Assembly: GCA_031283835.1 (NCBI GenBank)
Contig: JAITBA010000012.1
Coordinates: 1 to 18,465 of the forward strand
Length of the DNA stretch: 18,465 nt
Direction: 5' to 3'
Source: Oscillospiraceae bacterium
GTDB taxonomy: Bacteria > Bacillota > Clostridia > Oscillospirales > Acutalibacteraceae
The notes beneath the pieces were generated by a model that did no database searches, had not been told where the DNA came from, and saw only the letters and a list, made by a program, of their open reading frames with translations. Position numbers and translations under genes: made by a program. Below, in pieces: positions 1 through 6,541 of the stretch (position 1 is the stretch's first letter; each line of letters opens with the position of its first letter).

Positions 1-66
1 GGTTTGTCAAGCAAAATTATTGAAAAAACAAAAAAATGCGGGGGAAACCATCGGGGCCGGCGAACA

Positions 67-72
67 TATAAT
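67..72 (+). promoter_or_regulatory. Possible -10 element upstream of the FN3 gene
   Basis: TATAAT stands alone in an AT-rich stretch about 40 nt before the first start codon. No good -35 hexamer lies 16-18 nt upstream; the bases there read GAAACC. It is either a weak promoter or chance. The gap 1-112 otherwise shows nothing but the SD for the first gene. Confidence 0.3.
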
Positions 73-112
73 AAAATGAAGGCTAAAAAAGTGAACATAA
101 GGAGCGATTCAT

Positions 113-886
113 ATGGAACAACGAACCCTTTATCCTTGGGAAACACCGGCTGCGCCGCCTGCCTACCAGACGCCCGCCGCACCATATGCGCAGGCGCAAA
201 GAACGCCGCCGACCGCGGCCTCCCCTGCCGAAGCACCCATAACCACACCCCCTGCGCCCGCTTTGCTCAGCGCCGAGGCGGACGGCACACGGTGCGTGGC
301 GTTGCAGTGGCAGCCCCCCGCCGACGGCCTACAATACCGGGTGTTTCGCAGCGAATCGCCCTGGTGCGGCTATGGGCTGGTTGCCGAAACCGAAAAATGC
401 GAACACCGCGACCAAGTGCCAGAAGCGGGCAGGAAGTACTATTATTTTGTGCAGTCTGTGCGGGGCGGGCACGCCAGCCAGGCTAGCCCCATGGCCCAGG
501 CCGAAACCTTCCCCGCCTTGCCCAGGCCCGCCACCCCGCAGCACCTGCGCGTCACCCTGCCGGGCGGCAACACGGCGGCGCTTCGCTGGGACCATGCCCC
601 GGCGGCGGCGGGCTATGTTGTTTTTGCCAAAACGCAGGGCGAGAACGTCTTTGTGCCGGTGGGTCACACCTTCGAAAATTATTTTCTTCACACGGGGCTG
701 CCGCTGGAACAATCAACGGAGTACCGGGTGCAAGCCTACCACGACAGCGGCGCGAGCGCGTTTTCGTCCGTTTGCACCTGCCATGCCCGCCCGCCGCGCG
801 GCATGCCGCTCCAGCCCATGATGCAACGGCGCTTCCCGGTGTTTTCTATGCCGGCCGGGCACGCACCTGCGGCGCACCTGCGGTGA
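113..886 (+). CDS. Proline-rich protein with two fibronectin type III-like domains
   Basis: This 257-residue protein starts at an ATG preceded by AAGGAG, about 7 nt upstream. Residues 1-50 are rich in Pro, Ala and Tyr and look disordered. Two beta-rich modules follow, at about 48-132 and 137-222. Each has the spacing of a fibronectin III fold: an early Trp (LQWQPP, LRWDHA), a central Tyr (YRVFRS, YVVFAK) and a late Tyr before the last strands (YYYFVQS, YRVQAYH). There is no signal peptide, membrane segment or sorting motif, so it is probably cytoplasmic, which is unusual for bacterial FN3 proteins. The tail from about residue 229 is Pro/Met/Arg-rich. Its last nine codons and the stop lie in a tandem repeat, so the C-terminus may vary between strains. 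I do not recognise a named family. Its position before a degenerate NTPase and a pseudokinase could mean a scaffold role, but that is only inference. Confidence 0.75.
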   Translation: MEQRTLYPWETPAAPPAYQTPAAPYAQAQRTPPTAASPAEAPITTPPAPALLSAEADGTRCVALQWQPPADGLQYRVFRSESPWCGYGLVAETEKCEHRDQVPEAGRKYYYFVQSVRGGHASQASPMAQAETFPALPRPATPQHLRVTLPGGNTAALRWDHAPAAAGYVVFAKTQGENVFVPVGHTFENYFLHTGLPLEQSTEYRVQAYHDSGASAFSSVCTCHARPPRGMPLQPMMQRRFPVFSMPAGHAPAAHLR

Positions 887-932
887 GCGCACCTGCGGTG
901 AGCAGTTCGCGCACCTGCGGTGAGCAGTTCGC
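863..932 (+). repeat. 22-bp tandem repeat with degenerate flanking copies
   Basis: Two perfect adjacent 22-bp units lie at 889-910 and 911-932, each starting GCACCTGCGGTGAGC. Before them are a 15-bp truncated unit (874-888) and an 11-bp fragment (863-873). A diverged unit (GCACTTGCGAGC...) lies at 995-1013. The TGA stop of the FN3 gene (884-886) is inside the truncated unit. The pattern is typical of slipped-strand expansion. The unit is not a multiple of three. Confidence 0.85.
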
Positions 933-1019
933 GCACGTAAATTCTCTCTTTTGCGTGCTTTCGTGCCCGCGCACCTGTCCTTCTTATTTATAGCGCACTT
1001 GCGAGCAGTTCGCACAAAA
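911..1019 (+). repeat. Dispersed repeat, copy A (plus orientation)
   Basis: Bases 911-970 match the reverse complement of 13681-13740 at 54 of 60 positions with no gap. A weaker gapped match continues to about 1019, sharing GCGCAC(T/C)TGCGA and a GCACAAAA-like end. The first 22 bp are also a unit of the local tandem repeat, so the tandem array looks like amplification of one end of this element. No open transposase and no clear terminal inverted repeats are visible. Mobility and function are unknown. Confidence 0.8.
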
Positions 1020-1036
1020 GCTGTGCTTATTATAAC
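1009..1036 (+). promoter_or_regulatory. Weak promoter candidate for the PRK06851-like gene
   Basis: TTCGCA (1009-1014), a 16-nt spacer and TATAAC (1031-1036) form a weak sigma-A-like pair about 140 nt before the chosen start at 1174. The -35 half lies in the diverged repeat unit. Bases 887-1173 contain no gene; they hold the repeat region, this candidate and an SD. Confidence 0.35.
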
Positions 1037-1173
1037 ATAGTGAAGCGTAAATTGCAATCTTTTTCGCGAGGATAATTTTGCCGGGAGCGTTTTTGGAAAA
1101 GCCGGAAACCGCACGTGCCAAGCTCCATGCGCATATGATAAACCAGTTTATGCTAGCAAAAGGGGGCCTTTTA

Positions 1174-2265
1174 ATGCCAATGCCCGGCACAAGCGCAAAC
1201 GACGAAGCAGGCTGCTTCCTCCGTTCCAACACAGCAGAGGGCTGTGTGACGCATTTGCTTTCTCTGCGCCCGGCAGACGCGGGCTGGCGCTGCGTACTGC
1301 TCAAAAGCGGGCACGGCGGCGCCGCGGCGGCCCTGCTCGAAGCGCTGTGCCAGTTGGCCCTGCAAACCGATAGCCCCGCGGAATCCTTTTGGGACGCGCC
1401 CGGACGGGAACGGCGCTGCGCGGTGCGTTTGCCCGCACGCAAACTGTGCGTGCTCGACGCCGAAGTGCCCTACGCACTGGAGGCCAAGCTCCCCGGCGGC
1501 GGAGAAGAAGTGCTTTCGCTTGACGACTGCCGCGACAATGCGCTGCTGCGTGCGCAGTGCAAAGAGCTGACCCGATTGCATGCCGCGTGGCTGCGAGAAC
1601 TCACCCGCGCCGCACGGTTCATCAAAGCTGCCCGTGCCATTAAGCGCGACATGGCCTTTGTGGCAAGCGAAAGCCTGGACCTTGCCAAGGTGGAGCGTTT
1701 TGCGTCGCGTTTTGCTCTGCGGCATTTTTTGCCGCCCAACGGCCGCATTGGCCACGAAACCCGCCGGTTTTTAACCACCATCACCGGGCAGGGCCTGTTG
1801 CTGCGCCGCAGTTCGCTAGAGGCCGCCTACGCCGACACGGTGGTGCTGGAGGATGAATATGGCGCGACGGCCCCCGCGTTGTGGAACCTCGTGCGGGGCT
1901 ATGCTCTGGGCAACGGACTGAACGTGATCTCGTGCCCCTGTTCCCTGTTCCCTGCCGAAACGCCCGAGCACCTGCTGATCCCTGCCCTAAAGCTTTGCTG
2001 CGTAACCTCTAACCGCCGGCACCCCATCCACTTTGAGAATGCGCGGCACATGCAGGCCTCCCGCTTTTTGCAAAAGGAAGCGCTGCGGGCGCACCGGGGG
2101 CGCCTGCGTTTTTGCCAGCGCACCATGCGGGAGTTGCTGGCCGAGGCCTACGCCGCGCAGGCCGCCGCCGCGCAGGTCAAGGCGGGGATGGATCAGATCT
2201 ATGCCCAGGCGCTGCGCCCGGGCGCTGTGGAAAGACTGGCAGCCAAGTTATACGAATGGCAATGA
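1174..2265 (+). CDS. PRK06851-like two-domain P-loop protein with both P-loops degenerate
   Basis: I chose the ATG at 1174 because AGGGGG lies 7 nt upstream and the resulting 363 residues fit the family length (about 365). The open frame extends upstream to 1078 without an SD. The layout matches the Firmicutes PRK06851 type, with two tandem P-loop-like halves. Half 1 has FLRSNTAEG (16-23), VLLK before the P-loop site (41-44), a LDAEVPY...PGGGEEVLSL block (94-116) equivalent to the family's LDGTAPH...PGAVDEIINL, and the helix RAARFIKAARAIKRDM (145-160). Half 2 has FLPPNG (185-190) and a PAETPEHLLIPAL...VTSNRRHP block (260-284). The expected GTGKST is GGAAAA at 48-53 in half 1 and ATAPA at 231-235 in half 2, so both lysines and the Ser/Thr ligands are gone. 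Family members lack an established function. This one probably does not hydrolyse NTP by the usual mechanism. Family assignment comes from recalled sequence patterns. Confidence 0.72.
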   Translation: MPMPGTSANDEAGCFLRSNTAEGCVTHLLSLRPADAGWRCVLLKSGHGGAAAALLEALCQLALQTDSPAESFWDAPGRERRCAVRLPARKLCVLDAEVPYALEAKLPGGGEEVLSLDDCRDNALLRAQCKELTRLHAAWLRELTRAARFIKAARAIKRDMAFVASESLDLAKVERFASRFALRHFLPPNGRIGHETRRFLTTITGQGLLLRRSSLEAAYADTVVLEDEYGATAPALWNLVRGYALGNGLNVISCPCSLFPAETPEHLLIPALKLCCVTSNRRHPIHFENARHMQASRFLQKEALRAHRGRLRFCQRTMRELLAEAYAAQAAAAQVKAGMDQIYAQALRPGAVERLAAKLYEWQ

Positions 2266-2290
2266 TTCCCAATGGTTACAAAACTGTAAA

Positions 2291-2319
2291 TTGACAAACG
2301 TATCATTCTATGCTATAAT
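2291..2319 (+). promoter_or_regulatory. Perfect-consensus sigma-A promoter of the pseudokinase gene
   Basis: TTGACA (2291-2296), a 17-nt spacer and TATAAT (2314-2319) match the housekeeping consensus exactly. Transcription should begin near 2326, giving a leader of about 83 nt. The promoter starts 25 nt after the stop of the previous gene, so the kinase homologue can be expressed on its own and strongly. Confidence 0.88.
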
Positions 2320-2332
2320 CAACAAGCATCAT

Positions 2333-2391
2333 TGGGGGAATAGAAACTTTTTTTGCCGATTTCCCCCATAAAACGGTGGCCGCAAAGCCAT
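2333..2391 (+). other. Two hairpins in the 5' leader of the pseudokinase mRNA
   Basis: Hairpin 1 pairs TGGGGGAA (2333-2340) with TTCCCCCA (2361-2368) across a 20-nt loop. Hairpin 2 pairs GGTGGC with GCCATC around the loop CGCAAA, with one G-U pair, ending near 2391. The SD (TGAGGGA, 2398-2404) follows at once and the start codon is at 2409. No U-run follows either stem, so they are not clear terminators. A role in translation control is inference. Confidence 0.5.
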
Positions 2392-2408
2392 CTGAACTGA
2401 GGGATTGA

Positions 2409-4118
2409 ATGTTTGTCAACGAAATCATGCAGCGCTGTGCACGGTGCATGCACTTGCTCGGCGGCACTGCTGTTTGCCCTGCTTGCGGCGCGCCCGCGCA
2501 GTTTGCACAGCCCGCGCCCTTTTTGCCGTTGCGCACCCATCTGGCGCAGGGGCGTTTTGGCGTTGGCTGTTCTGTGGAGCAAAACGGCGACGGCATCACC
2601 TACCTTGCCTTTGACCAACAAACCCGCAAGCCTGTGTATCTGCGGGAATTTTTTCCGGCGTCCATTGCCGTGCGCGAGCAGGGGCAGCTAACACAACTGG
2701 TGATGCAGGGCTGCGAAATCGTGTGGCAAGATTGTGCGCAAAACTTCATTGAGCTGTGGCGCAAGCTGTGTCATCTGCGCGGCCTTTCGGCCCTAATCGC
2801 CGTCACGGACGTTTTTGAGGAAAACAACACCTGCTACGCGGTGTATGAATATGTGGAACATGTTAGCCTGCGGGAATTTTTGCTGCGGGGCAAACAGGGC
2901 TGCATCTCGTGGGAACGCGCGCGCGCGCTATTAATGCCCGTGCTTTCGACTTTGGGCAGCCTGCACCAGCAAGGGATTCTTCACCGGGGTATTTCGCCCA
3001 ACACACTGCTCTTTGGCACGGATGGCAAAGTGCGCATTGGCGGGTTTTCAATCTGGCAGGCGCGCACCGCCCACGGCGACCTGACCGCCGATTTGGCCGA
3101 CGGCTATGCCGCGCTGGAACAATATGGCCTGGAAGACCAGCAGGGCGCGTGGACGGATATCTATGCCTTCGCCGCCGTGCTTTATCGCAGCCTAATCGGC
3201 TCCGCCCCCGACAACGCCGTGAGCCGTCGCCACAACGACAGAGTAATGGTGCCCGCGCAATTTGCCGAACGCATCCCCGCCTACGTCATCAACGCGCTTA
3301 TCAACGCCATGCAGGTGTTCCCCGAGGACCGCACGCGCACCGTGGAACAGCTGCGCGCCGAGCTTTCGGCTTCGCCCGCGGCCATTGCCCAGGCGGCGCC
3401 GGCGCCGCGCACTGTCAGCCAGCTGCTCCCCCTGCCAGCCACAAGCACAGAAACCCAAGAAAAGAAAAAAAAGAAACGCCGGGCTTCTGCCGGCAAGATT
3501 GCATTGCGCACGGCGGCCATCATTGTTGCGGCCGGGCTGGCCCTGGCAATCCTGGTTATGGGCGTTTTCTTTCCTGCTGAATTTGCGCGCACACTGCGCG
3601 GCTTGGCCGGCACCAACCAAGAAACCACCAGCCTCTACACCGAGCCGTCTTCACAAACCGAAACAGTGACTGTGCCCGCCCTAACAAACAAGGACTTCGA
3701 CGAAGATCTTGAAAAACAGCTACGCGATCTTTTTAATCTGGTGCTGGTTTATCGCGAAGACGAATTGAACCCCGATGGCCGCATTCTTGACCAGGATCTG
3801 CGGGCGGGTCTGCAATTTCCGCGGGGCACCACCTTCACGCTTTATATCAGCCGGGGCAAAACCAACGAGGAACTACCGGACATTGTTGGCAAAAATCTTG
3901 CCGCTGTGCGCAAGGAGCTGGAGGAACTCGGCTTTGTAATTGTGAGCACCGAACGTGCCAACGACGGCACCCACAAGGCCGGCGTCATTGTCTCTGTTGT
4001 GCCGGATGTGCGCAACGAATACCCCAGGGGCACAGAGCTTTTTATCACGGTTTGGGGCCGCCTTCCCGGCGAAGAACCCGCAACCGCGGCCGAAACCACC
4101 ACCGCCCTCCCGGGTTAA
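2409..4118 (+). CDS. Membrane-anchored Ser/Thr pseudokinase with PASTA-like domains
   Basis: A 569-residue protein with TGAGGGA as SD. In order it has a zinc-ribbon-like CxxC pair (C10, C13, C23, C26), a kinase-fold domain (about 48-320), a Lys/Arg stretch (352-358), one membrane helix (about 364-388) and two PASTA-like repeats (about 419-483 and 487-550), which would face outside. The fold is of the Clostridia type that reads GITYLA...VAIKEYFP...HRDISPDN...IDFG...GYAPLEQY. Here GITYLAFD (62-69), ISPN (195-198), GYAALEQY (232-239) and WTDIYAFAAVLYR (248-260) are kept. The VAIK lysine is Arg79, HRD is HRG (192-194) and the DFG position reads GFS (212-214). All three catalytic residues are lost, so it is probably a sensor or scaffold that binds peptidoglycan fragments or beta-lactam-like ligands outside. 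Active PASTA kinases control cell-wall synthesis and division. No PP2C phosphatase gene lies nearby. Confidence 0.88.
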   Translation: MFVNEIMQRCARCMHLLGGTAVCPACGAPAQFAQPAPFLPLRTHLAQGRFGVGCSVEQNGDGITYLAFDQQTRKPVYLREFFPASIAVREQGQLTQLVMQGCEIVWQDCAQNFIELWRKLCHLRGLSALIAVTDVFEENNTCYAVYEYVEHVSLREFLLRGKQGCISWERARALLMPVLSTLGSLHQQGILHRGISPNTLLFGTDGKVRIGGFSIWQARTAHGDLTADLADGYAALEQYGLEDQQGAWTDIYAFAAVLYRSLIGSAPDNAVSRRHNDRVMVPAQFAERIPAYVINALINAMQVFPEDRTRTVEQLRAELSASPAAIAQAAPAPRTVSQLLPLPATSTETQEKKKKKRRASAGKIALRTAAIIVAAGLALAILVMGVFFPAEFARTLRGLAGTNQETTSLYTEPSSQTETVTVPALTNKDFDEDLEKQLRDLFNLVLVYREDELNPDGRILDQDLRAGLQFPRGTTFTLYISRGKTNEELPDIVGKNLAAVRKELEELGFVIVSTERANDGTHKAGVIVSVVPDVRNEYPRGTELFITVWGRLPGEEPATAAETTTALPG

Positions 4119-4136
4119 CGAAGCCGTGGGATTTAA

Positions 4137-5204
4137 TCAACCGTAGAGCAACTTCCCAATCACGCTGTTCGAAAGCAAAAACCCCTCCCGGGTTAGCCGC
4201 AGGCCTTTTTCGTCCGCAACCACAAGGCCGGGCAATTGCTTCGCGCGCGTTAGCATTTCTGCCGAAGGCGCCCAAATGCCCTCCCGCAGGCGCAGTGCCA
4301 GCATGGCCCGCTCGTCAAAATCACCGCCGGGGCCGTCGTCAATGGGCGGTTCACCACGCAAAAACGCATCCAGATCCCGCGCATAATGCCAGCGGCGGCC
4401 CTGCGTAAAACCGTGGGCGGCAGGCCCCACGGCAAAATATGCCCCGCAGCGCCAGTAGTGCAAATTGTGCTGGCTCATGGCACCCGGCTTGGCAAAATTC
4501 GAAACCTCATACTGCGCAAACCCATGGGCTTCGAGCCATTCGCAGCAAAAAAGATATAGATCCGCCAGCGCGTCTTCGTCAGGCAGGCCCTCCGGCGGGT
4601 GCGCGGCAAACCGTGTGCCCGCTTCGATTTTTAGCAAATAGGCGCTGACATGCACGGCGTGCCGCGCGCAAAACGCCAGGGTTTCGGCCAGGCTTTTTTG
4701 TGTTTGCCATGGAACCCCCAGCATTACATCCAACGAAACATTTTTGATCCCGGCCTCGTCAAGCCATTTGAGCGACTGCACAATGCCGTTTGGGTCGCCG
4801 GTGCGGCCCAGGGCGCGGCGCTCCCGCGGCACGACGGATTGCACACCCAGGCTCACGCGGTTCACGCCGCCCGCGGCAAGGGTCTCGCACAACGCCTTCG
4901 TCACGCTGCCGGGGTTGCACTCCATGGTGACTTCGGCCCCCGGCACACACCGCGGCACAGCCGTGCGCAGCAGCTGCCCCAGCAACGCCGGCGGCAGTGC
5001 CGACGGCGTGCCCCCGCCAATGTACAGCGTTTTCCACCAAAAAGTCTGCCGCGACAACGCGTCGCAGCAGGCTTTGATATAATCACGCATGATTGCGTCT
5101 TTGCACAGGCGCAGCGAATAAAAATCGCAGTAGGGGCACTTTGCTTTGCAAAACGGAATGTGCACATAGCAAGCGGTTCCCTGCGTTACGTCGAGCGCTT
5201 CCAA
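4137..5204 (-). CDS. hemW: HemW-type radical SAM heme chaperone
   Basis: This 355-residue protein is of normal HemW length. It has the HemW-type radical SAM motif in YVHIPFCKAKCPYCDFYS (13-30), with cysteines spaced CX3CX2C for the 4Fe-4S cluster. Other family signs are LYIGGGTPSAL, ECNPGSVT, GVNRVSLGVQS and LDVMLGVPWQT. The C-terminal part has YEVSNFAKPG and the HNLHYWRCGAYFAVGPAAHGF stretch. The family was once annotated as oxygen-independent coproporphyrinogen oxidase, but HemW lineages bind and insert heme. Only experiments separate the two roles. The start is a TTG at 5204, with AAGGGG about 10 nt upstream and an overlap of 19 nt with the upstream permease gene, so the two are co-transcribed and perhaps translationally coupled. 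The gene converges on the pseudokinase gene with an 18-nt gap and no visible terminator. Confidence 0.9.
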   Translation of the reverse strand: MEALDVTQGTACYVHIPFCKAKCPYCDFYSLRLCKDAIMRDYIKACCDALSRQTFWWKTLYIGGGTPSALPPALLGQLLRTAVPRCVPGAEVTMECNPGSVTKALCETLAAGGVNRVSLGVQSVVPRERRALGRTGDPNGIVQSLKWLDEAGIKNVSLDVMLGVPWQTQKSLAETLAFCARHAVHVSAYLLKIEAGTRFAAHPPEGLPDEDALADLYLFCCEWLEAHGFAQYEVSNFAKPGAMSQHNLHYWRCGAYFAVGPAAHGFTQGRRWHYARDLDAFLRGEPPIDDGPGGDFDERAMLALRLREGIWAPSAEMLTRAKQLPGLVVADEKGLRLTREGFLLSNSVIGKLLYG

Positions 5205-6349
5205 AGCTTCACTACCCCTTCGTCGTTGAGGGCTTTTAGCAGAATCAGCAGCAGCGGCACAATAAGCATGCCGATGAACCCGAACAGCTGCAGGCCAATA
5301 TACATCCCCGCCAGCGTTGCGACGGGCGGCAGCCCCAGGTTTGAGGCGATCAGCTTCGGCTCAATAATTTGCCGCACCACCAGCATCACCACCCACATCA
5401 CAATCAGCCCAACACCCATAACCATATTGCCCATAATCAAATTATAAATCGCCCAGGGTATCATCACGCTGCCGGTGCCCAGCACAGGCAGAAGATCGAC
5501 AAAGGACGTGGCCAGTGCAATGCTGAGCAAATATTTCCCGTCAAAGCCATTCAAAAGCTTTAGCAGCAGCAGCCCCAGCACCAGCTCCACGAAGGTTACG
5601 CCGATGATAATTAAATAAGAGCGCAGCAGCTTGCCCAGCGACGAAAACAGAATGTGCTTGGCCGCCGAAAGCGCGTTTTGCCGCGCGGGCGCCAGCTGCC
5701 GTTTGATGAACTTGGAAGCCGCGTCGTAGCTGCCCGTGGCAAAAAAGCTGGAAATCACAGTGATAACCACCGCAATGGCAACGCTGGGGATTTTTCCCGC
5801 TGCGGTGGCAAGGCCGCTCACCGGCGCCTTAAACCATTCCAGATTCACGCGCGAAAGCAGGCTGCTTAGTGTGCCCACTTGGTCGCCTTTGGCGTTTTCG
5901 CCCGCCAGAACACCGCCCACAAGCCCGTCTAGCCACTGGTTAAACCGCACCTCTATGCTGTCGGGCAGCCAGGCAACCAGCGCATGGATACGCCCCTGCA
6001 TGCCCTCAATCAGCTTTGGCAGGTTCTTTATCTGCGCTGTGAGGAACGACATGAACCCCTGCGCGCTCGACCAGATTCGCACGCCAATCAGGGCAATCAC
6101 CAGCAAAATAATCAAATAGAACGCCAGCACCAGCACTACCGCGCTGAAGCTCTTTTTTAGCCGGATTTTTTGCAGCGCAAAGTTCATGGGCTTTTGCAGC
6201 AGCGTCGCCACAAAAAACGAGAACAAAAATGGGAACACCAGCCAGAAGGCATACTTCATGAACAAATAAAACGCCGCGATAATCAGTAAAAAATACGCGG
6301 TGTCAATCAGGCGCTCCAGGTGCGCCTGGGTTTTTGTGCGCAATTGCAT
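5186..6349 (-). CDS. AI-2E/YtvI-family multi-pass membrane permease
   Basis: A 387-residue membrane protein starting at an ATG with GGAGG 5 nt upstream. It has a paired hydrophobic start (about 17-50), further membrane segments near 68-90, a long polar stretch (about 95-190) and a dense C-terminal set of helices. The segment LSIALATSFVDLLPVLGTGSVMIPWAIYNLIMG is typical of the AI-2E transporter family, as is the later RQIIEPKLIASNLGLPPVATLAGMYIGL region. The length and the N-terminal layout fit the YtvI branch, which is linked to sporulation in Bacillus and Clostridia. The substrate is unknown and the autoinducer-2 name should not be taken as function. It is the first gene of a two-gene unit with hemW, and its 3' end overlaps hemW by 19 nt. 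Confidence 0.85.
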   Translation of the reverse strand: MQLRTKTQAHLERLIDTAYFLLIIAAFYLFMKYAFWLVFPFLFSFFVATLLQKPMNFALQKIRLKKSFSAVVLVLAFYLIILLVIALIGVRIWSSAQGFMSFLTAQIKNLPKLIEGMQGRIHALVAWLPDSIEVRFNQWLDGLVGGVLAGENAKGDQVGTLSSLLSRVNLEWFKAPVSGLATAAGKIPSVAIAVVITVISSFFATGSYDAASKFIKRQLAPARQNALSAAKHILFSSLGKLLRSYLIIIGVTFVELVLGLLLLKLLNGFDGKYLLSIALATSFVDLLPVLGTGSVMIPWAIYNLIMGNMVMGVGLIVMWVVMLVVRQIIEPKLIASNLGLPPVATLAGMYIGLQLFGFIGMLIVPLLLILLKALNDEGVVKLWKRST

Positions 6350-6383
6350 AAGTACCTCCGTCAGAGCAAAAATAATTTATTAC

Positions 6384-6411
6384 CCTATAGTTTAAACGTA
6401 TTTCTGTCCAA
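6384..6411 (-). promoter_or_regulatory. Probable promoter of the permease-hemW unit
   Basis: Read on the minus strand, TTGGAC (6411-6406), a 16-nt spacer and TATAGG (6389-6384) resemble a sigma-A promoter. They lie about 35 nt upstream of the permease start. It is back to back with the MFS promoter in the 192-bp divergent gap 6350-6541, which holds no gene. Confidence 0.45.
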
Positions 6412-6475
6412 ATGCAAGCTTTTTTTGCCCAAAATAAAATTCGTGTGAATTCTGCATAAATTCTCGGCCAGCCCC

Positions 6476-6504
6476 TTGCTATTTGCGCCCAAAAAGGGTA
6501 TAAT
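6476..6504 (+). promoter_or_regulatory. Sigma-A promoter of the MFS transporter gene
   Basis: TTGCTA (6476-6481), a 17-nt spacer and TATAAT (6499-6504) lie 37 nt before the ATG at 6542. The open frame begins at a TTG inside this -35 box, which is why the longer start was refused. No operator-like palindrome is evident nearby. Confidence 0.75.
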
Positions 6505-6541
6505 ATATAAGCATTCTATAAAAAACGAAAAGGAGTATGTT

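Noticed and set aside
2326..2408. A c-di-GMP-I riboswitch before the pseudokinase gene
   Set aside because: Only CGCAAAGCC is shared. The GGCAAACC part, the second receptor helix and the spacing are missing.
4105..4195. A 13-bp direct repeat (CCCTCCCGGGTTA) at 4105-4117 and 4183-4195
   Set aside because: Both copies lie in coding ends of unrelated genes and nothing beyond the 13 bp matches, so it is probably chance in GC-rich DNA.
4650..5447. A 265-residue open frame on the plus strand opposite hemW
   Set aside because: It lies antisense to a clear HemW, has a low-complexity His/Arg/Gln-rich sequence, no SD and no family motif.
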